From: Actinomycetes bacterium | GTDB taxonomy: Bacteria > Actinomycetota > Actinomycetes > Actinomycetales > Demequinaceae | Direction: 5' to 3' | Assembly: GCA_023411615.1 (NCBI GenBank) | Contig: JAEYOR010000002.1 | Location: 31,975 to 95,974, forward strand | DNA length: 64,000 bases | Part shown: positions 40,952 to 49,260 of the stretch, one piece after another | Numbering within the stretch: position 1 is the first letter of the stretch | Layout of the letters: each line of letters starts with the position of its first letter | Translations under genes and position numbers: made by a program | The notes under the pieces: model-generated | Seen by the model: the letters and a program-made list of their open reading frames with translations, nothing else | The model's database searches: none | Told to the model about the DNA's origin: nothing

Positions 40952-40998
40952 TGGCGGCACCGGTGGTTCTGCCGCCGGATCAACCTGGAGGGAAGAAC

Positions 40999-42270
40999 AT
41001 GGCTCGATGGAACACCATCGCACGCGGTGCCGCGCTCACCGCGGTCGCGTCTCTTGCCCTCGCCGCTTGTGCTTCAAGCAGTGACTCTGGCTCCACCGCT
41101 TCCGGTGGCGCTGGGTCGGGCGGCGACGGCGATGTCCTCAAGATTGGCACATTGTTGCCATTGACCGGTTCGCTCGCATTTCTCGGCCCGCCGGAAGTTG
41201 CGGGCGTGCACCTCGCGGCAAACGAGATCAACGAGGCTGGCGGCATCTTCGGCAACGACGTGGTCGTCATCGACAAGGACTCGTCGGACACGCAGAACCC
41301 GCAGATCGCCTCGCAGTCGGTGACGGACCTCATCTCTGACGGAGTTGGCGCGATCATCGGTGCCGCATCCTCGTCGGTTTCGCTCAACGTCGTTGATGAC
41401 ATCACCGCTGCTGAGGTCGTGCAGATCTCGCCGGCCAACACGGCGGCCGCGCTGTCCGGCTACAGCGACTTCTATTTCCGCACGGCCCCGCCGGACACAG
41501 TCCAGGGTGACGCTCTGGCCAACATCATCCTCAATGATGGCCACAAGAACATCGGCATCCTCGTGTTCAACGATGACTATGGAACCGGTCTGCGCGACGT
41601 GGTGCAAAACGTCATCGAAAGCGGTGGCGGCACGATCACCTACGGCGTCGAGGGACAAGAATTTGACCCCAACGCGGGCAACTTCTCCTCCGACGTGCAG
41701 GCGATTCTTGCCACCAACCCCGAGGCGATCGCGCTCATCTCGTTCGACCAGGCAAAGCAGATCATTCCTGAGCTTGCTGCGAATGGCTTCGACATGTCGA
41801 AGCTGTACCTCGTCGACGGCAACACGTCGGACTTCTCGGCTGACTTTGAGGCCGGCACACTCGCCGGAGCGAAGGGCACCATCCCAGGAGCCAACCCGAC
41901 GGATGACTTTAAGGCTCTCCTCGAGGGTGCCAATGGTGGACCGCTAGACTCGTTTGCCTACGGCCCTGAGTCGTACGACGCCACGATGCTCGTCGCTCTC
42001 GCGGCGCTGCGCGGTGGCGCTCCCGACGGCAAGACGATTCAAGAGAACATGGCCGCAGTGTCTGGCGCCAAGGGTGGCACTGAGTGCACCGGTTGGGTCG
42101 AGTGCTCGGAGCTGATCGAGGCAGGCGAGGAGATCGTCTACAAGTCAGTTGCGGGCACGGGTCCGTTCAACGCAGATAACGACCCATCGAGCGCCTTCGT
42201 GGGCGTCTACACGTACGGTGACGACAACGTGCCGGCGTGGATCGAGGCCGTGTACGGCGAGGTCAAGTAA
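40999..42270 (+). CDS. branched-chain amino-acid type ABC substrate-binding lipoprotein
   Basis: 423-residue lipoprotein: signal peptide with LAACASS, lipidated Cys24, Ser/Gly linker, then a type I periplasmic-binding fold of the LivJ/LivK family (LKIGTLLPLTGSLAFLGPPEVAGVHLA, VVIDKDSSDTQNPQIASQSV, IIGAASSSVSLNV, VQISPANT). It captures the ligand outside the membrane for the LivHMGF complex encoded convergently at 42347-46117. Family members bind leucine, isoleucine, valine, but also urea or amides, so the ligand is open. GGAGGGA precedes the ATG. Confidence 0.92.
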   Translation: MARWNTIARGAALTAVASLALAACASSSDSGSTASGGAGSGGDGDVLKIGTLLPLTGSLAFLGPPEVAGVHLAANEINEAGGIFGNDVVVIDKDSSDTQNPQIASQSVTDLISDGVGAIIGAASSSVSLNVVDDITAAEVVQISPANTAAALSGYSDFYFRTAPPDTVQGDALANIILNDGHKNIGILVFNDDYGTGLRDVVQNVIESGGGTITYGVEGQEFDPNAGNFSSDVQAILATNPEAIALISFDQAKQIIPELAANGFDMSKLYLVDGNTSDFSADFEAGTLAGAKGTIPGANPTDDFKALLEGANGGPLDSFAYGPESYDATMLVALAALRGGAPDGKTIQENMAAVSGAKGGTECTGWVECSELIEAGEEIVYKSVAGTGPFNADNDPSSAFVGVYTYGDDNVPAWIEAVYGEVK

Positions 42271-42290
42271 TTCTCGCGACTGGTACGCAC

Positions 42291-42325
42291 ACAGAGGGCC
42301 CCCGGCTTGGCCGGGGGCCCTCTGT
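42291..42325. terminator. bidirectional terminator between livJ-like gene and livF
   Basis: Perfect 15-bp stem, ACAGAGGGCCCCCGG (42291-42305) with CCGGGGGCCCTCTGT (42311-42325) around the 5-base loop CTTGG, between convergent genes; CTTCCTTGTT follows on +. Confidence 0.92.
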
Positions 42326-42346
42326 CTTCCTTGTTACCTTGAGTTG

Positions 42347-43102
42347 CTACGCGCCGAGGGTGCCGAGGTAGAGCTCGATGACTTTGGGGTCCTTCAACAA
42401 CTCTTGGCCCGATGCTGTGTAGGCGGTGGCGCCTTGGTCGAGCACGTAGCCGCGATCGGCGATCTGCAGGCAGCGACGCGCGTTCTGCTCGACCATGATG
42501 ACGGTGACGCCGCTGCGGTTGATGTGGCGCGTCCGGACAAACGTCTCGTCTTGGCGCGCTGGCGACAGCCCTGCACTTGGCTCATCGAGCAAGAGCACGG
42601 TCGGATCCATCATGAGCGCCCGTGCCATCGCCACCATTTGCCGCTCACCGCCGGACAGAGACCCCGCGCGCTGTGCGCGCCGTTCCCCGAGCACGGGGAA
42701 GAGGTCTACGACTTTGTCGAACTGTGTGCGGAACTCGCGGTGGTTCTGGAAGGCCCCCATTTCGAGATTCTCCTCAATGGTGAGCGACGGGAACACATTG
42801 TTGGTCTGCGGGACAAAGCCGATGCCTTGACGAACCAACTCATCGGCGCGTCGGTTCGCAATTGACTCGCCGCGCAACGTGACGTCACCTGAGCGCACCG
42901 GCACCAACCCGAACAGCGCCTTGAGGAAGGTCGACTTTCCGGCGCCGTTAGGGCCGATGATGCCAATGAGCTCGCCTTCACGCACGGCCATGGAACAGCC
43001 GTTGAGAATGTCAATGCCCGGCAAGTAGCCGGCCACCACGTCGGTGGCCTCAAGGACGATGGGAGCGTCCGGTCCTGGCCTGCTCGTGCGCACGTCGCTC
43101 AT
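42347..43102 (-). CDS. livF: branched-chain amino-acid ABC transporter ATP-binding protein LivF
   Basis: 251-residue ATPase. Walker A GPNGAGKST, Q-loop FVPQTNNVFPSLT, signature LSGGERQ, Walker B VLLLDEPSAGLSP, switch EQNAR. The Gln-Asn pattern after the Walker B and the short length fit LivF. ATG overlaps the livG stop (ATGA). Last gene of the livHMGF operon. Confidence 0.94.
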   Translation of the reverse strand: MSDVRTSRPGPDAPIVLEATDVVAGYLPGIDILNGCSMAVREGELIGIIGPNGAGKSTFLKALFGLVPVRSGDVTLRGESIANRRADELVRQGIGFVPQTNNVFPSLTIEENLEMGAFQNHREFRTQFDKVVDLFPVLGERRAQRAGSLSGGERQMVAMARALMMDPTVLLLDEPSAGLSPARQDETFVRTRHINRSGVTVIMVEQNARRCLQIADRGYVLDQGATAYTASGQELLKDPKVIELYLGTLGA

Positions 43103-43950
43103 GAGAGGTCCTCCGAAAGATCTGTGTCGTGGTGAGCGCCCAAGTACGCATCCTGTACAGCGGCGTTCTGCATGACGGTCTCTGGCGGACCTTCGGCAAT
43201 GATGCGGCCTTCGGCCATGACGACAACCCAATCCGAAATGCGTCTCACCATGTGCATGTCGTGCTCGACGAACAAGATCGTGACACCGTCATCACGGAGC
43301 TGGACGATGTGTTCGAGGAGGGACTCCGTGAGGGCGGGATTCACCCCAGCCATCGGTTCATCGAGCATGACGATCTCGGGGTCCGACATGAGCGCACGAG
43401 CCATTTCGAGCAGTTTGCGTTGGCCTCCCGACAGCTCACCTGCAAAGTCATTGCGCTTGTCATAGAGCTTGAAGCGAGTGAGAAGCTCTTCAGCTTTGGC
43501 CCTGATCTCCTCCTCGCGGCCACGCCACAAAGACGGCACCATCGCCACCCAGAAGTTCTCTCCGCGTTGACGAGTGGCGCCGAGCATCATGTTGTCGATC
43601 ACCCTCATGCGTGACAGCGCTTTGGTGAGCTGGAAGGTGCGCACCATGCCTGCTCGCGCGACGCGCGCGGGGGAGTGGCTTTGCAAAGAAACACCGTTGA
43701 AAGACCACTGGCCGCGTTGTGCGCGATCGAATCCGGTGAGCAAGTTGAAGAAGGTGGATTTGCCAGCGCCATTGGGGCCGATGAGAGCGGTGATGGCGTG
43801 GCGTTGCACTTCAAGGTGCTCCACGTCAACAGCCTTGAGCCCTCCAAAAGTGCGCTGCACGCCGTGCGCGACGATCACCGCGTCCTTCTTGGGAGCGCCC
43901 GGAACCTCTGGCACGTCGGCGAAGGCATCTGAGTTCGGCTTAGCGGTCAT
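43099..43950 (-). CDS. livG: branched-chain amino-acid ABC transporter ATP-binding protein LivG
   Basis: 283-residue ATPase. Walker A GPNGAGKST, FGGLKAVD upstream, VRTFQLTKALSRMRVIDNMMLGA typical of LivG, signature LSGGQRK, Walker B IVMLDEPMAGVNP, switch VEHDMHMV. An extra 28-residue N-terminal segment rich in Pro/Asp precedes the domain. Overlaps livM by 11 bases. Confidence 0.94.
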   Translation of the reverse strand: MTAKPNSDAFADVPEVPGAPKKDAVIVAHGVQRTFGGLKAVDVEHLEVQRHAITALIGPNGAGKSTFFNLLTGFDRAQRGQWSFNGVSLQSHSPARVARAGMVRTFQLTKALSRMRVIDNMMLGATRQRGENFWVAMVPSLWRGREEEIRAKAEELLTRFKLYDKRNDFAGELSGGQRKLLEMARALMSDPEIVMLDEPMAGVNPALTESLLEHIVQLRDDGVTILFVEHDMHMVRRISDWVVVMAEGRIIAEGPPETVMQNAAVQDAYLGAHHDTDLSEDLS

Positions 43951-44971
43951 TGATCGCCAACTCCCTTCTATCGCCGAGAATGCCTTGTGGTCTGAAGATC
44001 ACCAACAGCATGAGGGTGACCCCAACGAGCACGAGTGAGAACGGTTCGAGTTCCGTCGGCGCGAGAATCGAATCGGGAATGAGGCCGTTGGCCAGTGCGC
44101 GGACCACGAGCAGGGAGGTCCAGAACAGAATCGATCCCAAGATGGGCCCAAAGACAGTCGCGGCGCCACCGAGCAAGAGCAGAGTCCAGATCCAGAACGT
44201 CGTGGGACGTCCCATCGAGTCGGGTGCGACAGAGTTGCCAAACGACCAGAGCACCCCGCCGAGGGCGCCGATGACACCGCCTAACACGAGCGCCTGCATC
44301 TTGTAGGAGTAGACGTTCTTGCCGAGAGAGCGCACCGCATCTTCGTCTTCTCGAATGCCTTTGAGCACGCGTCCCCAAGGAGAGCGGGACAAGCGCCAGA
44401 ACAGCACAGAGGCGAGAATGACAACGGACCACGAGACTACGACGAGCCACCATGACGTCGACTGCGAACCATGAAGTGTGAAAGGCCCAAGTTCCACTTG
44501 CCGGTCTGGGAATGGCGACAAAGACTCAAACGGCCGCTTGTAGTCCTTGCCGCGAATGCCCGTCGAAGCCCCCGTCAGGTCCTTGAGCGACTGCGAACGT
44601 CCCACAAAGCGGACCATTTCAGCCGCCGCGATTGTCACAATGGCGAGGTAGTCGCCTCGCAGCTTCAGCGTCGGCCACCCTAAGAGCAGACCAAAGGCGA
44701 CGGCGACGAGGACTGAGACGAGCACGCCCAAGGCGATTTGGGCGCCTGCGTCCATCTCGATGCCGAACAGCATGTTGTCGTTGGCACTGACTTCGCGAAT
44801 GGTGATCGCGTAGCCGTACATGCCTAGGAGCATGAAGCCCGCATGGCCCATGTTGAGCAGGCCCGTGAGGCCAAAGTGGAAGTTCAGCCCGATGGCTGCC
44901 AATGCAAAGGCTGCCGTTGTGGGGGCGAATACTTCGCGCCCGGCGTCGATAAGAAGGTCGGAGAAGTCCAT
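43940..44971 (-). CDS. livM: branched-chain amino-acid ABC transporter permease LivM
   Basis: 343-residue permease with about nine helices. Typical LivM segments: GLNFHFGLTGLLNMGHAGFM, LRGDYLAIVTIAAAEMVRF, the EAA-like coupling loop SRSPWGRVLKGIREDEDAVRSLGKN in pieces, and RPQGILGDRREL at the end. Start ATG lies 3 bases after the livH stop. Confidence 0.93.
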   Translation of the reverse strand: MDFSDLLIDAGREVFAPTTAAFALAAIGLNFHFGLTGLLNMGHAGFMLLGMYGYAITIREVSANDNMLFGIEMDAGAQIALGVLVSVLVAVAFGLLLGWPTLKLRGDYLAIVTIAAAEMVRFVGRSQSLKDLTGASTGIRGKDYKRPFESLSPFPDRQVELGPFTLHGSQSTSWWLVVVSWSVVILASVLFWRLSRSPWGRVLKGIREDEDAVRSLGKNVYSYKMQALVLGGVIGALGGVLWSFGNSVAPDSMGRPTTFWIWTLLLLGGAATVFGPILGSILFWTSLLVVRALANGLIPDSILAPTELEPFSLVLVGVTLMLLVIFRPQGILGDRRELAINDR

Positions 44972-44974
44972 GGA

Positions 44975-46117
44975 TCAACCCACCCTTTCCGCTCGTCCGA
45001 GAATGCCCTGCGGTCGGAACAGGAGCACCAAGATGAGAATGCCAAGCGCCGTTGCCGACTTGAGGTCTGGCGGGAGCCATACGGTCGACACCTCTGAGAC
45101 CAGGCCGATGACGAGCGAGCCGACGAGGGCCCCGAATGGCTGGCCGAGCCCTCCGAGCGTGACGGCCGCAAACATGAGGAGGAGCATCCGGGAACCCGAG
45201 TCAAAGGACGCGCCTTGTTCGTATAGGGCGAGCAAGATGCCGCCCACGGCTGCGAGCGCGGCGGCGAGGACCCATACGAGCCGGACGATGCCGTCGACCT
45301 TGATTCCTGACGCTGCGGCCAGTGAAGGGTTATCGGACACGGCGCGGGTGGCGCGGCCCAAGCGGGTGTAGAGCAAGAAAGCCGATACCGCCAAGATGCA
45401 GGCAATCGCGATGCCCATCGACAGGAGAGTCTGATTGCCGATTTGGAACGGCCCCACTTGATGGCGCACGTCGATTGCGATGCTGAGGCGCACCTTGCGT
45501 CCGCCAATCCACCACTGGAGGAGGTTGACCATTGCAAGGGCGAGACCGATTGACACGATCATCTGCTGTGTCATGCCGACGCGGCGCTTGCGCAGCGGCT
45601 TCCACAGGAGACGGTCCTGCAGCCAGCCGATCCCGCCCGCGATGATCACCGCAAGGACGGCCGCGAGCGCGAGCGGCATCGAGACCGTCTTCTGGGTGAC
45701 GAGGACGTAGGTGAGAATGGCGCCGAGCGACACCTGCTCGCCGTGGGCGAAGTTGCTGAGCCCCGTCGTTCCATAAATGAGAGACAGACCCACCGATGCC
45801 AGCGCGAGCAGAAGTCCAAAGGCGACGCCGTTGACGAGGCTTTGCGCAAGCTGGCTGGTGGCCCGGGAGGCGGGCGCTGGGGCCGTGACGTCTTCGTCGT
45901 CACCCGCGGAGCCAGGATCGGGTTCCGCCTCGTCGACAAGTCCGCCATCATCTGTCATGGGCACGAGACCCGTGCTGCCTTGCGCCTGAGCGACGGTGGC
46001 TCCGACGGCGTCTGGCTGCCCGGCCGTCCACGCGGAATACAGCGTGAAGGCGAGTGCCGTGACGACGAGGATCACACCTGCCCGGGCAAGGGCACGGGTG
46101 TCGAGGGCTGTTCTCAC
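44975..46117 (-). CDS. livH: branched-chain amino-acid ABC transporter permease LivH with N-terminal extension
   Basis: 380 residues. The permease proper (about 90-380) has LVNGVAFGLLLALASVGLSLI, GLSNFAHGE, TRLGRATRAVSDNPSLAAASGI (coupling loop) and RPQGILGRAER. Before it there is an extra hydrophobic helix (about 12-30) and a 55-residue acidic, Ala/Pro-rich linker with DEAEPDPGSAGDDEDV that should face outside. GTG at 46117 is chosen since GGAGG lies 6 bases upstream; a TTG at 46147 overlaps the promoter. Confidence 0.9.
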   Translation of the reverse strand: MRTALDTRALARAGVILVVTALAFTLYSAWTAGQPDAVGATVAQAQGSTGLVPMTDDGGLVDEAEPDPGSAGDDEDVTAPAPASRATSQLAQSLVNGVAFGLLLALASVGLSLIYGTTGLSNFAHGEQVSLGAILTYVLVTQKTVSMPLALAAVLAVIIAGGIGWLQDRLLWKPLRKRRVGMTQQMIVSIGLALAMVNLLQWWIGGRKVRLSIAIDVRHQVGPFQIGNQTLLSMGIAIACILAVSAFLLYTRLGRATRAVSDNPSLAAASGIKVDGIVRLVWVLAAALAAVGGILLALYEQGASFDSGSRMLLLMFAAVTLGGLGQPFGALVGSLVIGLVSEVSTVWLPPDLKSATALGILILVLLFRPQGILGRAERVG

Positions 46118-46145
46118 AGTCGTCCTCCAGGTTCGGGTGCGGCTC

Positions 46146-46151
46146 AATCTA
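46146..46151 (-). promoter_or_regulatory. candidate -10 TAGATT (- strand) for livHMGF
   Basis: TAGATT on the minus strand, about 28 bases before the livH GTG, giving a leader of about 20 bases that includes GGAGG. No clear -35. Confidence 0.4.
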
Positions 46152-46179
46152 GCCCCGAATTGTTTCGGTTACGTGTGAA

Positions 46180-46578
46180 TCAAGCGTTCCTGAGGTAACA
46201 GGTGAGGCGTGCTGAGGCCGTGCGTCGGCCCGCGTCGTCGACGAGTGCAATGTCATAGGTGGCGACACTGCGACCCAGGTGAAGTGCAACGGCCTCTGCT
46301 GTGACGAGGCCGCTTTCGACTGCGGCGTGATGCGTGATCGACAAGTCGACACCCACAGCGATCCGATCATCGCCCGCGTGCGCCATTGCCGCGAGCGACC
46401 CTACCGTCTCGGCGAGCGCGGCCGACGCTCCGCCATGGAGAATGCCGAAGCGCTGAGTGTTGCCTTCCACGGGCATCGTTGCCCGCGCACGCTCGGGGGT
46501 GATCTCAAGAAGGGTGATTCCCAAGCGCTCGATCAGGGCGCTCTCTACATCTCGATGGGCCCCGTCGTTGTCGGTCAT
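46180..46578 (-). CDS. PaaI-family hotdog thioesterase
   Basis: 132 residues forming a single hotdog fold. Seen: RFGILHGGASAALAETVGSLA (the HGG-active helix, Glu catalytic region), VGVDLSITHH and VTAEAVALHLGRSVATYDI, ending with a short ARLTCYL strand. Hydrolyses acyl-CoA thioesters, probably aromatic (1,4-dihydroxy-2-naphthoyl- or phenylacetyl-like). It is divergent from polA with 19 bases between starts; liv genes follow on the same strand. Confidence 0.88.
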   Translation of the reverse strand: MTDNDGAHRDVESALIERLGITLLEITPERARATMPVEGNTQRFGILHGGASAALAETVGSLAAMAHAGDDRIAVGVDLSITHHAAVESGLVTAEAVALHLGRSVATYDIALVDDAGRRTASARLTCYLRNA

Positions 46579-46584
46579 AGGGGC

Positions 46585-46590
46585 TAGGTT
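46585..46590 (+). promoter_or_regulatory. -10 element TAGGTT for polA
   Basis: TAGGTT ends 7 bases before the polA GTG, in only 19 bases of intergenic DNA. No ribosome site, so leaderless. Confidence 0.55.
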
Positions 46591-46597
46591 GGCATCT

Positions 46598-49240
46598 GTG
46601 AGCGGATCAGCCAAGGACAAACTGCTACTTGTCGACGGACTCTCGATGGCATTCCGTGCCTTTTTCGCATTGCCCGTCGAGAATTTCGCCACCTCAACGG
46701 GGGCACCGACCAACGCGGTGTACGGCTTCACCGCGATGATGGCGTCCCTGCTGACGGATCGGCAGCCCACGCACGTGGCCGTGGCTTTCGACTTGCCGGG
46801 CGGAACGTTCCGCACGGAACGGCTCCCCAGCTACAAGGGCACGCGTGACGTCACCCCTCCGGAGTTCGAGCCGCAAGTGCCGTTGATGCGCGAGGTCCTC
46901 GCCGCGCTCAATATTGTTGCGGTCGACAAAGAGCGATATGAGGCGGATGACCTGCTCGCCACTTACGCGCGGATGGCGCGCGAAGCAGGCATGGAGGTGC
47001 TCGTCGTCTCGGGCGACCGCGACACGATCCAACTGGTGACTGAGGACGTCACCTTGCTCTATCCACGCAAAGGCGTGAGCGATCTCGTTGAGTTCACGCC
47101 CGCGACGGTGGCTGAGAAGTATGGGGTCTCTCCTTCGCAGTACCCCGATCTCGCCGCGCTTGTTGGCGAGACGAGCGATAACCTGCCAGGCGTCCCGGGC
47201 GTCGGCCCCAAGACCGCGGCGAAGTGGATCGCCGCGTATGGCGGGCTTGAGGGCGTCATCGCTTCGGCTGCCGATGTGCCGGGCAAGGCAGGGGAGAGCC
47301 TGCGGGAGCACCTCGACCGGGTGCGACTCAATCGGGAGCTCAATCACTTGCTGACGGACTTGGACGTGAGTGTCCCGCTCGATGACATGCGCTTGCGTGG
47401 CGGCGACGCGGCATCAATCCACCAGGTGTGCGATGCGCTCCAGTTCCGTGGCTTGCGGGCGCGCTTGCTCGCTTTTGCCGCCGACGCTCCAGAAGCCGAC
47501 GCAGGTGACGGAGAGGTGGCCGACGCTGTCATTCACGTGCCTTCGACGGTTGATGACATCGTCGCGTTGCCGGGACCCGTGGCGCTATGTGTTCCGGGAC
47601 GCGACGCGTGGGCTCTCGGGGTCGCTTTCGGTGACGACGCATGGGCTGTCGATCTTGGGGCGATCTCGCCCGCAGAGGAGAAGCGGCTCGCCACGTGGTT
47701 AGCCGAGCCGACGGTTGCCAAGGCGATGCACGGTGCCAAGGATGGCCTCCACGCTCTTGCCGATCGCGGTTTTGAGGTGGGGGGTCTCGTCGAGGACACC
47801 CAATTGGGCGCTTACCTTGTCAACCCCGCCCAGGGCCGGCTCGATCTCGATGATGTCGCCGAACGCTTTCTTGGGATTCGACCCGCGAACGCGGCGGAGG
47901 GCCAGCTGGACCTTGGGTTTGGCCGTTCAGAGCTTGAGGCACTCGCGCGCGCTGCGCACGTGGTCACGCGCTTGGCGACACATCTCGCGGTTGAATTGGC
48001 GGATCGCGAGATGACTGCGCTGTACAGGGAGATGGAGATTCCACTCATCTCAACGCTGTTCAGGATGGAGCGGGTTGGCGTCGCGGTGAACTCGAGCCAC
48101 CTCACCGAGTTATACGACAACGCGATTGCCCGAGTTGATAAGGCGGCGCAGGCGGCGTATGAGTCGATCGGTGGAGCACAGGTCAACCTCGGCTCGACCA
48201 AGCAGCTTCAAGAGGTGCTGTTCGATCAACTGGGAATGCCTAAGACAAAGAGAATCAAGACGGGTTATTCGACTGACGCGGCCTCGCTCGCTGAACTCTA
48301 CGAGAAGCAGCCGCACCCCTTCTTGGAGGCATTGCTTGCGCATCGCGACGCCGCGAAACTTGCCCAGATCATCCAGACCCTCCGTGATGCGGTGGCAGGC
48401 GACGGCCGGATTCACACCACCTTTTCTCAAGTGGTCGCTGCAACAGGAAGGCTGAGTTCCAAGGATCCGAACCTGCAGAACATCCCGATCCGCACGGAAG
48501 AGGGACACCGCATTCGAGAAGCGTTTGTCGTGGGGCCCGATTTCGCCACGCTCGTGACAGCGGATTACAGCCAGATCGAAATGCGCATCATGGCGCACCT
48601 CAGTGGAGACTCGGCACTGGTTGACGCCTTTGTGTCCGGAGAGGACCTCCACCGCTTCGTCGGATCGCGCGTCTTTGGGGTGACCCCAGAGGACGTCACC
48701 GCCGAGATGCGAGCGCAAGTGAAGGCGATGTCGTACGGACTGGCGTACGGTCTTTCGTCTTTTGGTTTGTCACGCCAGCTCGGGCTCTCGGTTGGGGCTG
48801 CTCAAGCTCTCATGGACGACTACTTCGCGCGTTTTGGAGCGGTACGCGACTACCTCAATGGTGTGGTGCGACAGGCGACCAAGGATGGCTACACCGCCAC
48901 CATCTTTGGGCGGCGGCGCTATTTGCCTGATCTCGCGTCAACGAATCGTCAGCGGCGGGACATGGCTGAGCGGATGGCACTGAACGCGCCCATCCAGGGA
49001 AGTGCCGCCGATCTCATCAAGAGGGCGATGCTCGCCGTCGATGCGCGCCTCGAGCGTGAGGGATTGCGGTCACGGCAAATTCTCCAGGTCCATGACGAAC
49101 TTGTGGTCGAAGTCGCGGGAGGAGAAGAGGACCGCGTCGAGGCGATCCTTCGCGAGGAGATGGCCGCGGCGGGAGACCTCTCGGTCCCTCTCGATGTCAA
49201 TGTAGGACGCGGGACCAATTGGCGCGTAGCGGGTCACTGA
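46598..49240 (+). CDS. polA: DNA polymerase I
   Basis: 880 residues. N-terminal 5'-3' nuclease (about 1-290) with LLVDGLSMAFRAFFALP, YEADDLLATYA, SGDRDTIQLV and GVPGVGPKTAAKWI; a middle 3'-5' exonuclease-like domain (about 310-480) that lacks the DxE metal pair; and a family A polymerase with TGRLSSKDPNLQNIP, TADYSQIEMRIMAHLS, MSYGLAYGLSSFGLS and the C-motif QVHDELVVEV. Fills gaps after excision repair together with UvrABC encoded downstream. GTG start set by the -10 element and family alignment. Confidence 0.97.
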   Translation: MSGSAKDKLLLVDGLSMAFRAFFALPVENFATSTGAPTNAVYGFTAMMASLLTDRQPTHVAVAFDLPGGTFRTERLPSYKGTRDVTPPEFEPQVPLMREVLAALNIVAVDKERYEADDLLATYARMAREAGMEVLVVSGDRDTIQLVTEDVTLLYPRKGVSDLVEFTPATVAEKYGVSPSQYPDLAALVGETSDNLPGVPGVGPKTAAKWIAAYGGLEGVIASAADVPGKAGESLREHLDRVRLNRELNHLLTDLDVSVPLDDMRLRGGDAASIHQVCDALQFRGLRARLLAFAADAPEADAGDGEVADAVIHVPSTVDDIVALPGPVALCVPGRDAWALGVAFGDDAWAVDLGAISPAEEKRLATWLAEPTVAKAMHGAKDGLHALADRGFEVGGLVEDTQLGAYLVNPAQGRLDLDDVAERFLGIRPANAAEGQLDLGFGRSELEALARAAHVVTRLATHLAVELADREMTALYREMEIPLISTLFRMERVGVAVNSSHLTELYDNAIARVDKAAQAAYESIGGAQVNLGSTKQLQEVLFDQLGMPKTKRIKTGYSTDAASLAELYEKQPHPFLEALLAHRDAAKLAQIIQTLRDAVAGDGRIHTTFSQVVAATGRLSSKDPNLQNIPIRTEEGHRIREAFVVGPDFATLVTADYSQIEMRIMAHLSGDSALVDAFVSGEDLHRFVGSRVFGVTPEDVTAEMRAQVKAMSYGLAYGLSSFGLSRQLGLSVGAAQALMDDYFARFGAVRDYLNGVVRQATKDGYTATIFGRRRYLPDLASTNRQRRDMAERMALNAPIQGSAADLIKRAMLAVDARLEREGLRSRQILQVHDELVVEVAGGEEDRVEAILREEMAAAGDLSVPLDVNVGRGTNWRVAGH

Positions 49241-49247
49241 CACCCAT

Positions 49248-49253
49248 TAGGGT
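49248..49253 (+). promoter_or_regulatory. -10 element TAGGGT for pfkA
   Basis: TAGGGT ends 7 bases before the ATG at 49261, just after the polA stop. No ribosome site. Confidence 0.55.
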
Positions 49254-49260
49254 GAAGCCC

